Assembly (NCBI GenBank): GCA_963556495.2 | Contig: OY747702.1 | Coordinates: 46,023,680-46,087,679 of the forward strand | DNA: 64,000 bases | Direction: 5' to 3' | Source of the DNA: Valencia hispanica | Taxonomy: Eukaryota > Chordata > Actinopteri > Cyprinodontiformes > Valenciidae | Shown here: in pieces, positions 22,701 to 34,100 of the stretch | Numbering within the stretch: the stretch's first letter is position 1 | Layout of the letters: each line of letters begins with the position of its first letter | Notes under the pieces: model-generated | Databases searched by the model: none | What the model saw: the letters and a program-made list of their open reading frames with translations, nothing else | Told to the model about the DNA's origin: nothing | Program-made: the position numbers and the translations under genes

Positions 22701-23280
22701 GGAGATTCCTCTCAATATATTTAATCTTTACTTTTAGAGGCTGACTAGTTTGTTTTGTTTCTTTATTGATATACAATATTTTACTCTTGTGGTTATGGCA
22801 ACGACATTAGACATAGAAGACACTTAAATCTCATGAGGAAGCATTATGATTAGAACCTATTGATTTATAGATTACCAGACTAATTATATATCCTTTGGAA
22901 AGCAACATGGGGATTATGGTGCATTCAATTCAAGTTCCAAGTTGGAAAAAATTCAGTAAAACTCTTCATTTGACCTCAGGAATTCCCTGAGCAGCCCTGA
23001 CTACTGTAGTCAATGAGGCCACTGTGCAATGAAATCTACTGTTTTCATTGCACTTTTGACTATATTTATCTCATTAAACCAGCAATAGAAAGCAACATCT
23101 GACTGTGAACATTGTTTGAATGCATAAAAAGTAAAAACAAAGTGTTATTATCTTGCATTCCTAATTGTAGCTAAAGCATCACAACAATTTCAGGATCCCT
23201 GTTTTTCTGAATCCCAGCTAGAAGGTGATTAGCTACAATGTGGCGTCAAGATCTGAGTTTCAACAGGGGACAAATTAAAC
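22701..23280. other. Unassigned AT-rich intergenic DNA
   Basis: Nothing recognisable between the Tc1 remnant and the MITE cluster. Confidence 0.45.
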
Positions 23281-23822
23281 GGAGAGCCTAAGGCTATGTG
23301 CACACGTAGCTGTTTTAAAAAAAAAAACGAATATCCTCACCACCTCGTTTAAAGAAAAATCTCCGTCCACACCTAACTGCATAAGTGTGTTGTTAAGCAC
23401 ATTCATAGACATGCCAAACCTGTAGGGGGCAGTAGTTCCCCCAAATCCTATCCACTCAAGAGTAACTTTCTATGTTCTAACTTCTACATAGAGCAGTAAT
23501 TGAGCTTGTAAAAACATGCAAACAAAAAGCGCTTGGACAATCGATGATGCCAGCACATCTCTGAGGGCATAAATGCTGTTTCTGACACAGGTCGCACAAG
23601 TGATGTCGGAGCATTTTTGTCGCGGAAAGTGACATTGCGGAGCCGAAAACTCCGGTCATTTCTGTCCACACGCAAACGCTTAAAACGGAAAAACGCAAAT
23701 CTCCGCTTTGGCCAGAGTTTTTAGAAATAATCGTTTTCTGTGATAAAAACAGGGTTTTCGTGTAAATGAGAGGCCAAACCGCAGGGAAATATTTGCGTTT
23801 TTCCTTCGTGTAAACGGGGCTT
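23281..23822. mobile_element. MITE-like element A of a three-element cluster
   Basis: Left end TAAGGCTATGTGCACACG (about 23289-23306) and right end CGTGTAAACGGGGCTTAAG (about 23806-23824) are imperfect inverted repeats. The interior has repeated AAAACG/CGTTTT words and CTCCG. Open frames on the minus strand (23477-23930) are incidental. Confidence 0.55.
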
Positions 23823-24570
23823 AAGGGTGCTTTTACACCTGTTAGTCCACTGGACAATTGGAGGCCAATTTTGCAATATTGTTGCAACTTTGAGCTGGTG
23901 CGGTTCGTGTTCACATTGGACTTTTGACAAACAAACTAAACTTTTTTACATGTTGTATATCCCCCTTGTGTGTGGTGGTGCTGTAGCAAGAATTGCCAAA
24001 AGAAAGTCCAAGAAAAAGACAAACAGGAAACGGATGCATGGTGTCAGTCATTCCGTATTGGTCCAGCAGCAGACGTGGTGAAACTCCCGGACATAAACAG
24101 ACTTAGCTCTGCGTGCACAGATGGATTGTGCTTGTCTTCTTGTTGTGGTGGTCTTAATATATTATATTTACATTGTTCATCAACCAAATCTTGATGAAGC
24201 ACTGGACTTCCACCCGACTCCACGTTTAACCACAATTCATTGTTAACGCTAATGCTAACAAGTTACAACACAGAAACGTTGCATCCCACAGTGCAAAGCG
24301 AAGCGCGCTACGGATGCCTACATAGAACAAAAAGGGCTTTTATCAGGAAGCTGGACCCAACCGAGGCTGGTTCGTATTCACACCTGAAGTGAACCGCACC
24401 AGAGTCCGTTTGGAAGCGGACCGAGACCACCTCAAAATGTGGGTCTCGGTCCGCTTCGTTAGTCCGGACCAAATCTTAATGGTCCGCATTCACACCAACT
24501 CAAACGAACCGTAGTAAACAAATCGTCCTTGAGTTCGTTTTGACTGAACCAAATGCTGCAGGTTTAAAAA
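23820..24570. mobile_element. MITE-like element B of a three-element cluster
   Basis: Starts TTAAGGGTGCTTTTACACCTG directly at the end of element A; related to the element at 2733-3070. It contains a perfect 16-bp inverted repeat GAAGCGGACCGAGACC (24413-24428 and 24442-24457) around a 13-nt loop, plus repeated TTCACACC and GAACCG words. The right end is not clear. Confidence 0.5.
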
Positions 24571-24587
24571 CCCTCAGTCTCCTCCCC

Positions 24588-25258
24588 TTCTGGTCGGCCC
24601 ATGGGTCCCCTGGCCGAAAAAAAAAAAAAAAGTCAATGGAGCGATAAAAGTCATTTTCTGGTCTGCTTATTCTTATGCCCTGAATCACACATATGCTGTA
24701 CCTCAATTTAAATGATAACTAATGATGTGCGTTTTGACTGTGTTTGTCATGTGATTTCTGATTTATTTGCTTGTAAAAATTGGTAATTAAAATGACTACA
24801 AATCAGAAGTTGCATATATGACGTCATGTTGTTGCTAACATTAGCTAGCACTTAAAATACTAAACAAGACCTTGTAGAGCTCGTCCCGCATGCTGGCTCT
24901 CACTCGATCGACCATTTTTCCCCCACAGCATAGCTGCCACTTTCCACATGGCCAGATTTATAGTGGTTTTCTTCACGTTTAATGCTCTTTCCTTCGTTCT
25001 GGAAGAAGGATGTAAAGCTTGCTCAACTCACGGCTATTTTTTTTCCTTCTTCTTCAGTTGTAGTCCACAACGTGTTTTCCCACAAAACCTAAAGTCATTT
25101 TTGCCACCTGTCGAAAATTAGCGCTTTCTCTGAATCAAAATGCGTCTTTAAAATCCATGGAACATTTCAAACTGGATCAGAAAATAACTTTTATTGCTCC
25201 ATTAACTCTCATTAATTATTATTTTTTTGTTGGGAGTAGGGGATCCATGGACCGGAAG
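24588..25258. mobile_element. DNA element C with about 100-bp imperfect inverted repeats
   Basis: Left CTTCTGGTCGGCCCATGGGTCCCCT...AGTCAATGGAGCGATAAAAGTCATTTTCTGGTC (24588-24663) pairs with the right CAGAAAATAACTTTTATTGCTCCATTAA...AGGGGATCCATGGACCGGAAG (about 25178-25258). It carries a 15-nt poly(A) inside the left arm and a unit of about 195 bp repeated at 29792. Non-coding. Confidence 0.65.
24869..25062 (+). repeat. 195-bp dispersed repeat, copy 1
   Basis: GACCTTGTAGAGCTCGTCC...TTCTTCTTCAGTTGT. Aligns over about 195 bp with 29792-29985 with roughly 85-90% identity by eye. This copy lies in the centre of element C. Confidence 0.85.
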
Positions 25259-26461
25259 TAGATGGGTGTGACTTAGCCTTCACATTGGGAGGTACATTCA
25301 CAAAGTGACAAACCGAAAACAGTTTTTACATCTTTATGGCAGATTTGGCCAAAACGCTACAGACACCCACTGTTATTCATCTCCGCATTGCAACATAACA
25401 ACACAATGACACTTATAAAATATAAAAACAAGTTGTAATCAAAAGTATCTCCACATGTGTCGTTGATTTCCAATCACAGCCTGCATATTCTCTGTGATTT
25501 GAGGCAGATTCCCGGTGGTTGAGTGACAGCAGGGAGCTGGGTAATATCTATCAATGTAGGTTTGTCGGCACTTCTGTGGGCTTTGTTGGTGGTAATGTGG
25601 GAGAGCCAGCTGCAATAAATGATTTTATGATGTGGCAGAAGTTGATTCAGGGCCTTTGTGCTAAGAGTGAACCAGATGTGACTCCCACAGTCTGAATCCA
25701 TACAGCCCAAACATATATTGCTGTGCACATGAGACCAAGCAGCTCTACTACTCTACAAATCCCCACTGCTTTACTGCTAGCTGAATGTTGTCAGCAGTTT
25801 AAAGGATCTTTTTTTTTTTAAATAAACAACAAACTAACATTCAATACACAAAGTCTCATTCAGCTACTCACTTTCCCTGCAGGGAGCTGCTGAGCAGTAA
25901 TAGAGCCACTTTCACAGATGGACCTTGAACTCTTAAGAAGGGGACGTCTGGCCTCACAGTACTGCCCTACTGGCAGTTTTTGCTGCCCAGCCACAAACAG
26001 TAACTCTATAGCCTCATTGCCACGCTCCATATCCTCCCAATGACCTCAGTCCCAATTATACAGCTGACCCAGGCTTGATGATATAACCTTGGGCGTCATT
26101 TGGGGTCTGTCGGTGCTCTGGAGTGGGACGTCATGTCTGTCATGACATGTCAGCACTGTGCGTTAACCAGACACTTCCTGTGAGTGGTCCCAGTGAGGGA
26201 TAGTGGCTCCCATGAAAGACCCTGTGCATTTCATCACACAGCTTGAATATTGAAGTTTTTTTTCAGTACAAACAATATCAGAAAATAGTTGTGTATGTGT
26301 TAATTTTTTTGATAAACTGTTGTATTTGACTGGAAGTACAGACAATTTTCCCCAGTAAAAAACCAAACAAACAAAAACATTAGCTGTTTGGTCTCTGTGC
26401 ACTAAATGCTTTCTTTGCCATTTAACTAACATATCTTCAGAAAGGAAAGAAGAACCTCTTG
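25259..26461. other. Unassigned intergenic DNA
   Basis: Includes a minus-strand 84-codon frame (25474-25728) with no recognisable motif. No repeat identified. Confidence 0.45.
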
Positions 26462-27150
26462 TCATATGTTTGTACTTTATTAAGTACACAAGTTCAAATG
26501 TTTGTTAACACAGATTGTACATCAGCCCATAATAAAGTGGACTTAAGTGACTTAGAATATGATACGGTTGTTGGTTACAGATGGGCTGTTCTGACTATTT
26601 CAGAAACTGCTCATCTACTGCGAGTTTTATGCACAACCACCTCTCTGACTTGCAGAAGACGCTAAGAACAGGAAACCAGACTAGAATTTGGACAGGCTTC
26701 CCAAAATGACAAAAAAAAAAGGTTAGAAAATCCTTGCCTGGTCAAACAAATCTCAACTTCAGCTGTGACATTCAGTTGGTAGGATCCTAATTTGGATATT
26801 TTCTTGGCGCTCTTTACGCCCCTTAGTGTTATTTGCACATCATTTCTACAACACAGTTTAGCTGATTGTTGTTGTTGTTGGTGGTGTCCTTCCATCCCTT
26901 TATGACAACAGAGTATTCATCTTTTTGTCTAGTTCCAGAAGGACAAGTTACAATGTTCAACTCATCTCAGACTGGTTTTTAGAACATGAAACAAACTCAC
27001 TGTTTTCTGATGGCCTCCACAGTCAGGAATCTCATTCCAATAGAACATCTTTGGGTTATGGTGGAACAGCACATTTGTGTTATGCATTGGCAGCCAACAT
27101 ATCTGCAGTAACTGCATGATGGTACCATGTTAATATGAACTAAAATGTCT
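26462..27150 (+). pseudogene. Tc1/mariner-type transposon remnant (third lineage)
   Basis: Plus-strand GATGGGCTGTTCTGACTATTTCAGAAACTGCTCATCTACTG (26580-26620) is the helix-turn-helix region. TCATCTCAGACTGGTTTTTAGAACATGA (26962-26990), TGGCCTCCACAGTC and CCAATAGAACATCTTTGGGTTATGGTGGAAC (about 27037-27068) are the catalytic core up to the NPIEHLW-type motif, followed by GCCAACATATCTGCAGTAACTGCATGATG. The left end carries an ATTAAGTACAC-type terminus. Heavily degraded. Confidence 0.68.
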
Positions 27151-27238
27151 TAGGAATATTTAAAAAAATTAATAGAGTTCTAAAGTCAAACGAGTTCCAA
27201 TTCGAAACAAGCTACCAATAAATTTGTTGATGAAACTA

Positions 27239-27362
27239 GGGTACACGCGTTCAGCGTGTACCCTGCCTCTTGCCCATTGATCGCTGGAGACAGGCAGCAG
27301 GCCTCCCTTGACCCTGCAAGGATTAAAAAGGTCTCAGAAATGGATGGATGGATAGATGGATG
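27239..27362 (+). repeat. SINE/LINE-like 3' tail with (GGAT)n, 5' truncated
   Basis: GTGTACCCTGCCTCTTGCCCATTGATCGCTGGAGACAGGCAGCAGGCC...GACCCTGCAAGG...AAATGGATGGATGGATAGATGGATG: tail of the same repeat as 5870-6165 and 57127-57240, ending in a GGAT/GATA simple repeat. Its 5' end coincides with a perfect 10-bp hairpin (27239-27263). Confidence 0.7.
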
Positions 27363-28557
27363 CTTTATACGCCCTTAAAACTCTGGAAAAGCTGGGTGTC
27401 ACTGTTGAAAATATCCATGATAGACAAAGAGTTGATTTAACGTTTCATAGTCAGACAACAATAAAGCAATTTCCAGACAAGAATTAGCCAGACGTAAAGG
27501 TTAATGGCGTGTCAGGTAAACATGTTGCTGTTTTTGCCTGTTTAATGCCAGTGGATGGATTTGGGGCTTAGCAAAAGAACCCAGGTTTAACCCAGGGCTT
27601 TTTTTCTGTCACATTGGTTGCTCACTTCTTACCAATGCACCTCACTGTAGTAAGCCTATTCAAGACCTTGGACATCTGCTGGTACTCATGATCCTTTGTG
27701 ACATAAATTGTGTCATGTCCACTAGTCCGCAAGGTTCATACAGCAACCAACTGGGTGCAGGCCAAAATCTTTTAAAGCATGGACTCAAGTATAAAGGTGA
27801 GAGAACACCGAATACTGTCAAATACATTTAAAAGAAAAGAAAATAACATGTAAAATAATACGCACATGTATAAAACAAAACAATCCTTGGGAAAAAAAAT
27901 CATATAAAAGTTTGTAATAGTTTCTTCTATATGAATGTAATGTCAGTAGATCAAATTACATATCAATGGCATATTTTGACATTTTGTTCCTCAAAAATTT
28001 TCTCCAAGTTACAGTTTGTTTCTCTGCCTCCCAAAACCACCTCCGTACGTAAATGTGTTCTAAGCCAGAGGGTTAGACTGAGAGCTTTGAAGCCACTGTT
28101 GGCTTTCACTACAAGAGCAATGTGTAGAACGGTCACACGCAATAAGATTTGTTTGGGAGACCTTACCCCCCACGCAGCTGATGGATCTATGCGCAAGTTG
28201 CTGCTGTCACGCAGACAAGTCTGTCTCTTTCCAGTAATGCCCTGTTTCACATAGGGCTTGATTACAGCTATTTTGCTCACCTGGTTCTTAATTAAAAGGT
28301 ATTCATCTTAATTTGTTCCCGTTCCCATTTGTTTGCCCGTTCATCTAATCTAGTTTGGAGGGTAGCATCCTGGGATCTGTGCGTACACCTGTGGCGAGTC
28401 GGGTGGTCTTTAGATAACAAAAAGCAGGATAGGTTAATTATTGAGATTAAGAGCTCACCTGTAATTTTTTTCTTTTAAAAAAAAATCCCGGACATCCCGC
28501 TGACCAGCCGCTCATTTAGGCATGTTTGCACTTCTGTAATGCAGCTTTTGCCGCTCT
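27363..28557. other. Unassigned intergenic DNA
   Basis: Overlapping 105-107-codon frames on both strands at 27931-28280 have no recognised domain and no exon signals. Treated as non-coding. Confidence 0.45.
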
Positions 28558-29206
28558 CTAGGCCATAAGGTGAACCCCGAAAATGTCTTTAGAAATGAAT
28601 CTCATTTTGACCTCTGTTATCTACAAACTGTTTACTTCATAAAATAAATACTTTCGCACTTAGTTCAAAAGTAAAAGTTCTCCTTCTGTAATGCCGCAGT
28701 TTTTTTATGATCGCCGTTTTAATTCGGGACTAGTTTGTTTTCGCCGTAGTGAGAAAGGAGTGATACAGCTGCTACGTACCCGTTTTAGACCAATGCGGTG
28801 GCAGAGTTTAACCAACGTGATGACGTACGTGGATATGGAGACAGCTAAGGTCATGATGAAAACTTCTTTAAAACTTTTACAAAACAGAGTAAAAGCATAT
28901 AGGCCTATGTAAAATGTTTTACATGCATTTAACTTCCATGAAACACGAACAAGACATGGATTTCATGTTAAATCCATCTCTTGGTCTAAAACGGGTACGT
29001 AGCAGCCGTGTCACTCCTTTCTCACTACGGTGAAAACAAACTAGTCCCGAATTATAACATTGATCATAAAAAAACTGCGCTATTACAGAAGGAGAACTTT
29101 TACTTTTGAACTCAGTGCGAACGTATAGATTTTATGAAGTAAACAGTTTTTGTAGATGCCAGAGGCCAGAACGAGATGAAACGAAAACTGGGTTCACCTG
29201 GCCTAG
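28558..29206. mobile_element. Non-autonomous DNA element with about 230-bp inverted repeats
   Basis: Left arm 28558-28793 and right arm 28981-29206 are inverted copies: outer end CTAGGCC on both, shared TAAAAGTTCTCCTTCTGTAAT, GGGACTAGTTTGTTTT and GTAGTGAGAAAGGAGTGA, and a perfect 26-bp inner match GCTGCTACGTACCCGTTTTAGACCAA. The spacer is 187 bp. TCT lies immediately outside both ends (28555-28557 and 29207-29209), a possible 3-bp target duplication. The 73-codon frame at 28691 falls mainly in the left arm and spacer and is not a gene. Confidence 0.82.
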
Positions 29207-29209
29207 TCT

Positions 29210-29791
29210 CAGGCAAAAACAATATTGCATCACGAGATATTAAAGCGCAAGTGTAGCTTTACAGACAAACAGAGCTGGCATAGGTGGCATGTGTGTTTCT
29301 GTGTGTGACAAAAGTGGCAAAGATCTAGTAGGTCCACATGGAAACAAAATCTATAATAATAACTCATCTATAAACTGACTGAGGAGGATAAAGATAAAAT
29401 GTAAAAAATGGAGCAGGCATTATTGTGTTTTTGAGACTGCTGCTTTTTATTTTTATTATTACATTGAAAAGAAAATAATACCTGTTTTCTCAGAATGTTA
29501 TTTCAGATTTTTGTTCAATTTTGGTCCAGTAAAGCAAACAATTACTGTTTCTGGTACATTTTCTAATTCGGAGGAGTAATTATTTCTATTATTAATTAAT
29601 TTCTAGAGATTTTAAAGTCAATTTGCACCTGCGAAAGCCTATCTGAAGTTTGTTATTTAACAGTTCATTCTAACCACATGGAGAATGCATGCTTTAAATA
29701 TGTTAAAATCGAAGCCAGTCATGACAGTGTTTCAGGACTGTGCCAAGTGTCCTCTTTTTGGAAATCAAAATATGGTCACCCTAACTTACCG
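29210..29791. other. Unassigned AT-rich intergenic DNA
   Basis: Nothing recognised between the inverted-repeat element and the 195-bp repeat. Confidence 0.45.
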
Positions 29792-29985
29792 AGACCTTGT
29801 AGAGCTCGTCCTACATGCTGGCTCTCACCCAACCGACTATTTCTCCCTCAGCATAGCTGCCACTTTCCACCTGGCCAGATTTATAGTGGTTTTCTCCACA
29901 TTTAATGCTCTTTCCTTGGTCCTGGAAGAATGATGTGAAGCTCAATCAACTCACAGCCATTTTTCTTCTTCTTCAGTTGTTAGTT
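29792..29985 (+). repeat. 195-bp dispersed repeat, copy 2
   Basis: Same unit as 24869-25062 (GCATAGCTGCCACTTTCCAC, GGCCAGATTTATAGTGGTTTTC, TTTAATGCTCTTTCCTT), but without the inverted-repeat arms of element C, so the unit moves, or survives, independently. Confidence 0.85.
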
Positions 29986-30132
29986 AGCATGTAAATAAAA
30001 ACCAAAAGAGGAAATTTCTTTTCAGGTGTTTCATTCTTATGAATTCCCCACATTATCCAAGAAAATTTTGTTCTTAAAAAATTCATATATGTTTTTTTTA
30101 CAATTCCCTGTACAAGATGCTCATGTCATGCT

Positions 30133-30281
30133 ACAGCTTGTTTACGCTAGTCTACTGTGTAGTGCTGCAACTTACTTATTTTAGCCATCTGTATTTTGCT
30201 ACAGCTGGCTTACGTTAGCCAATTGTGTTTTCTTACAGCTAGTTTATGTTAGCTAGATGTGTTTTGCTATTGCTAGTTTAT
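30133..30281 (+). repeat. 34-bp minisatellite, about 4.4 copies
   Basis: Units at 30133-30166, 30167-30200, 30201-30234 and 30235-30268 are each exactly 34 bp, followed by a partial unit to about 30281. The shared pattern is ACAGCT-GTTTA-GTTAGC-A--TGTGTTTTGCT. Units differ from each other by about 15-35%. Confidence 0.88.
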
Positions 30282-30299
30282 TAGGGTTTTTTTGTCAAA

Positions 30300-30400
30300 A
30301 TATTTCCAGTCCCTAAACATAACTGGTGCTAGACCCACTTTTTAGCTAGTTTTCTGAAAGAACCAGTTTGGTTTTCCACAGAGAGCCATCTCAGAGCTAC
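30300..30400. repeat. Diverged relative of the MITE-like fragment at 1-148
   Basis: AACTGGTGCTAGACCCAC, GAAAGAACCAGTTTGG and TTTTCCACAGAGAGCC echo the words at 33-140, in similar order. Weak similarity. Confidence 0.33.
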
Positions 30401-30420
30401 ATCATTGCGTCACTAGAAAT

Positions 30421-33239
30421 GTCTCATTCTGCAAATCGTTTGTACACCCTTTGTTTTACGGTGCATTTTTGTGGAGGATCATAGTGTGCATTGAAAGAGT
30501 TTAACTACTCAAATCATATAATTTATTACAGTATTCCAGCAAACAGATGTCCCATTATTGCCAATGTAGGGTTTCTAGTTTTTTTTTAAACAAAAAGATA
30601 GAAATCTAAACTAAAGTTTTGATTTAGAAAAAAAGCACTCACAACATACATTGTGTGCTGTGTTAAAAAAGAACCAACTCTAAGCTAAATTTAGTTTTAA
30701 ATGGAAAACAAAGACACAAGACACTTCTCTTTTCTTAAAATAAGATTTTTAATATTACTTATTATCATAAAGATATATTTACACACTTTACAGAAATAGA
30801 AAATAAAAACACAAAGCTACGCATGAAAGGAAAAAAAATAAAATAAGTACTCCAAGAGCTAAAGCTTATCTTTTTATAAATTAGAAACCAAAAGTTCAAA
30901 TATGTACACAGTATTCAACCATTTCTGATACACTTGTTTTATTTATTTATTCATGTCATTTATTTTTGCCCAGTTCAACATCAAAACAGAGACAGGGACT
31001 GTACATTTGGCCTGGTGAGTAATATGAGCACACACCATAAACAGAATATAAGTTTAGGGAGTAATACATTGTCTTTCAAACGGTATCTGCTTGAGATATA
31101 GTAACACTGTTGTGATAAACCTACAGACTGCATTTCTCCTAAGATTGTTCTGAATGTGACTGACTGCTCACAGCGGGTGCAGGGATGGAGAATGTGTCGC
31201 CATCGAGGCAGGAGGGGCCTGTGCTATTCTGGGTGTAGGAAGTCTCATTTTAAGGCTTCGAGATAATGACTGATCATTGTCTTTCCTCATGGGGGTTGGA
31301 ATCTAGTTATCCTTTGGATTGCCCAGCCAGTGGAAAAGTCTCTATTTGTTGGATTAAATATCAGCCACTCGATCCTGCAGACACCCACTTTGAAGGCCAA
31401 CATGATACAGTTTGATAGGATAAGGGATTCAGAAGGGAAAATCATGGAATGTGTAGCATGGTAGCTTTGCTTCCATTTCTGCAGTCAATGATGAATATAA
31501 AAGGAATTTCATCTGGTAGAGAATTCAGTACAAGAAGAAATAAAAAACGAAACAAAAAATATACATTTTGTGAGTTTTTGGGGGGCTTTTATGTCCATAA
31601 CTACCTCAGTGACTAAGCTTTAAAACCTGCTTTCTATCCATTTCTTATTTCCACCTGCAACACATATCTACATCTCATCCTTACACACTCCCTGCCAAAT
31701 GCATTTGGACAAAAATAAACATAAACGGAACAGATTAAGGATTTTTCTACCAGGAAAACATGCTAACAAGTGCATAGAAAACATTACTCAGGCCTTGTGA
31801 TGGTCACAGAGAAGAGTCGGAGAGGGGAACATTGAGAGGATAGGAATAGTTTCTCTTGTGTAAGCCTTGCTGGAAAAGACCATTAAGGAAAATGGTTTTT
31901 GCTCCCCGAGCATAATGTATTGGTTTAGCGTTTCAGTTTTAGCCTGGACATGCTTGTCCTTCTACACCACCAGGCCCATTAAAACCTGATGTGCAGGGGA
32001 GGGCTGTGAGCTATGATCTACGAGAAAAGAATGCCTGAAAGCTTTCACATGTCCACGACATATTGTGCTGCAGACTACTTTTTCTATTTTGTTACATCCA
32101 CAAAAGATACAGTTTTTCATACTGTATTCAAAAAAGTAAGCTTTGGACAACCAGCTAGACAAGAATCAGACAAAAGGAAATTGTCACAACACACTGGAAA
32201 ACCATTCCATAGCGAGAGACTCTTGTTTTCAGGGCGTATTTTTCCAGCAGCATCATGGAATTGCAAAAAGTGCAGCCTTGCAAACCCATACAGAGAAGTC
32301 TTTGAGCAAAGCGAACGTCTATTTGTTGGGACAAGTTGACACCAGAAGCTTTGGATCTGTCGGATATTTGGCTTTTGGTTTTTGTTGGATTCAACTGATG
32401 ACCAGACTGAGATTAAAAGTGGGCTCCTTATATAAACATCGGTTTGCTCCGGTCTCTGAGAGGGCAGCATGGCTGGTGCAGATGGTGAGGATACATTCAT
32501 GAAGAACAGTGCGGATACAGACGTTGCTCGGCTCAGTAATAATAACTTCTGAGATGGGGAGGGAGAAAAGGGGGATATTGACTCGAGCCCCTTTGCCTTG
32601 ACCCAGTCTACTTCCAGCCATCTCAACTCCTGCGGCTTTGAACCTTCATCCCCAGCTCATATACTTCCTATATTCTTCCCCCAACAACATACGAGACCTC
32701 CTGAGCAAAGCCGTCTCACTCTCGAGGAGCATTCATGAAATCTACATCTCTGTCTGTGAGGGTATGAAAAAATGATGGCAGAACTGAAATTATTACACTT
32801 CACAGTGCCCTAGGATTTAATGCATTTTTAATCAAGGTAAGCTTGGCTGGGATACCACTGTGCTTTTAGATGCTCTCTTAATAAAAGCTTCTCATGCTGG
32901 GGCTGAGAAGATGCTGCCTTTTTTATTTAAATATTTGCATGAGACATGGCGAGAGGGAAAAAGTACTGGAAATCTAATGCGCCTTTATAAAAGTCTCCCC
33001 TTCTAACATGCTAGGTTTTTGTAAGGTAATTAAAAAACAGACGATAATAAATCCTTTTAAAATTTCTTCCACCTTTATTATGACGTATATCCTGTTCAAA
33101 TTTACTGAAAACAAACAAATCCGGTGGGAGGGGGATGTGAAAATAACGCGATTGCAAAAGTGTGATTTATTTTCAGCATTCACTCTGTTTGAGTCCTTAT
33201 TTTCCAAATAATTTTAGGAAATCTGACTGACCTGAAATT
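30421..33239. other. Unassigned 2.8-kb stretch without recognised repeats
   Basis: AT-rich sequence downstream of apln. Overlapping frames of 60-169 codons occur on both strands at 31962-32626 but lack domains and splice-consistent ends. It could include distal regulatory DNA; nothing in the sequence proves this. Confidence 0.4.
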
Positions 33240-34100
33240 AAGTGCAGCTTTCACATTTTTGTAATATTTTTTCATTTGAATCCATTAGCTTAAACCCTTG
33301 GTTGAAGAAAGGTTACAAAAGATCAAAAGGATCTCACTGTACAAATATCTTAGTCAGGAGAAGGGTAAAGAATTTCAAAATCGTCACCAGTAATTGGAGA
33401 AAATATGGGACAACGGTGACATGAAAAACTTGGATGTTTCTATTTTGTCTAAATAAAAGATATAAACGGATTGAGGAGGCTACCAAGAGGCGGGCACATA
33501 CTCTGATTCAGCTGCAGGAAATTTTTGCTTTCTAACGCATTCTAGCAAAAGCTTTTTCTTCCAATGAAAACATTTGGACATGGACAAACTATCCCAAAAC
33601 CATGTGGGAGAGAGTGTTTGTACCAGAATTTATGTCTGGGCCAAAAGCAACTGCACAGGTTGAAGAGAACACCATACCTTCAGTGAAACATGGTGTTGTA
33701 GTGTCAAGCTGTGACATTAATTGTTTCACAGATAGAACTAGACTTTTTGGAACTAGAACTTTTATCTAAAGTAGCAGAAAGTGGCTTCACCAGGAGAAAA
33801 TAAGAGATTTTATAATGGTCGAGCCAGAATCTGATAGAAAATATGTAGGGTCCCTCGAAGTGGGCTCTGAGCAAGATATTTCCTTAAATTCTGATTCTGA
33901 ACTTTTGCAAGTGATTCAACAAAGTGTTTAAAAGTGTATGCTCTTCACAGCCAATGTTTCATTTCACCCAACCCCTAAGAGATTAGTTTTTTTTCATGAT
34001 GAATTGCGCAGGATATATGTCACAGCAAAGGTGGAAAACCAGACAGTGCAACAGAGGTGTGCATACTTGTTACAACCACTGTAGGTTAATTAGATTATGT
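33240..34100 (+). pseudogene. Degenerate Tc1-like transposon
   Basis: Plus-strand words in the expected order: GGTTACAAAAGATCAAAAGG, AATTGGAGAAAATATGGGACAACGG (corresponding to the KEYGTT region), GAGGCGGGCACATACTCTGATTCAGCTGCAGG, GAAAACATTTGGACATGG, and GAAGAGAACACCATACCTTCAGTGAAACATGGTG (ENTIP-VKHG). Many indels, ends unclear. Confidence 0.55.

Noticed and set aside
28691..28912. 73-codon open frame beginning MPQFFYDRRF
   Set aside because: Most of it lies in one arm of the long inverted-repeat element and the rest in the spacer; the other arm encodes a stop-ridden inverse.
31962..32626. Overlapping frames of 66-169 codons on both strands, possible exon
   Set aside because: Low-complexity composition, no domain, and similar openness on both strands; no exon signals fit.
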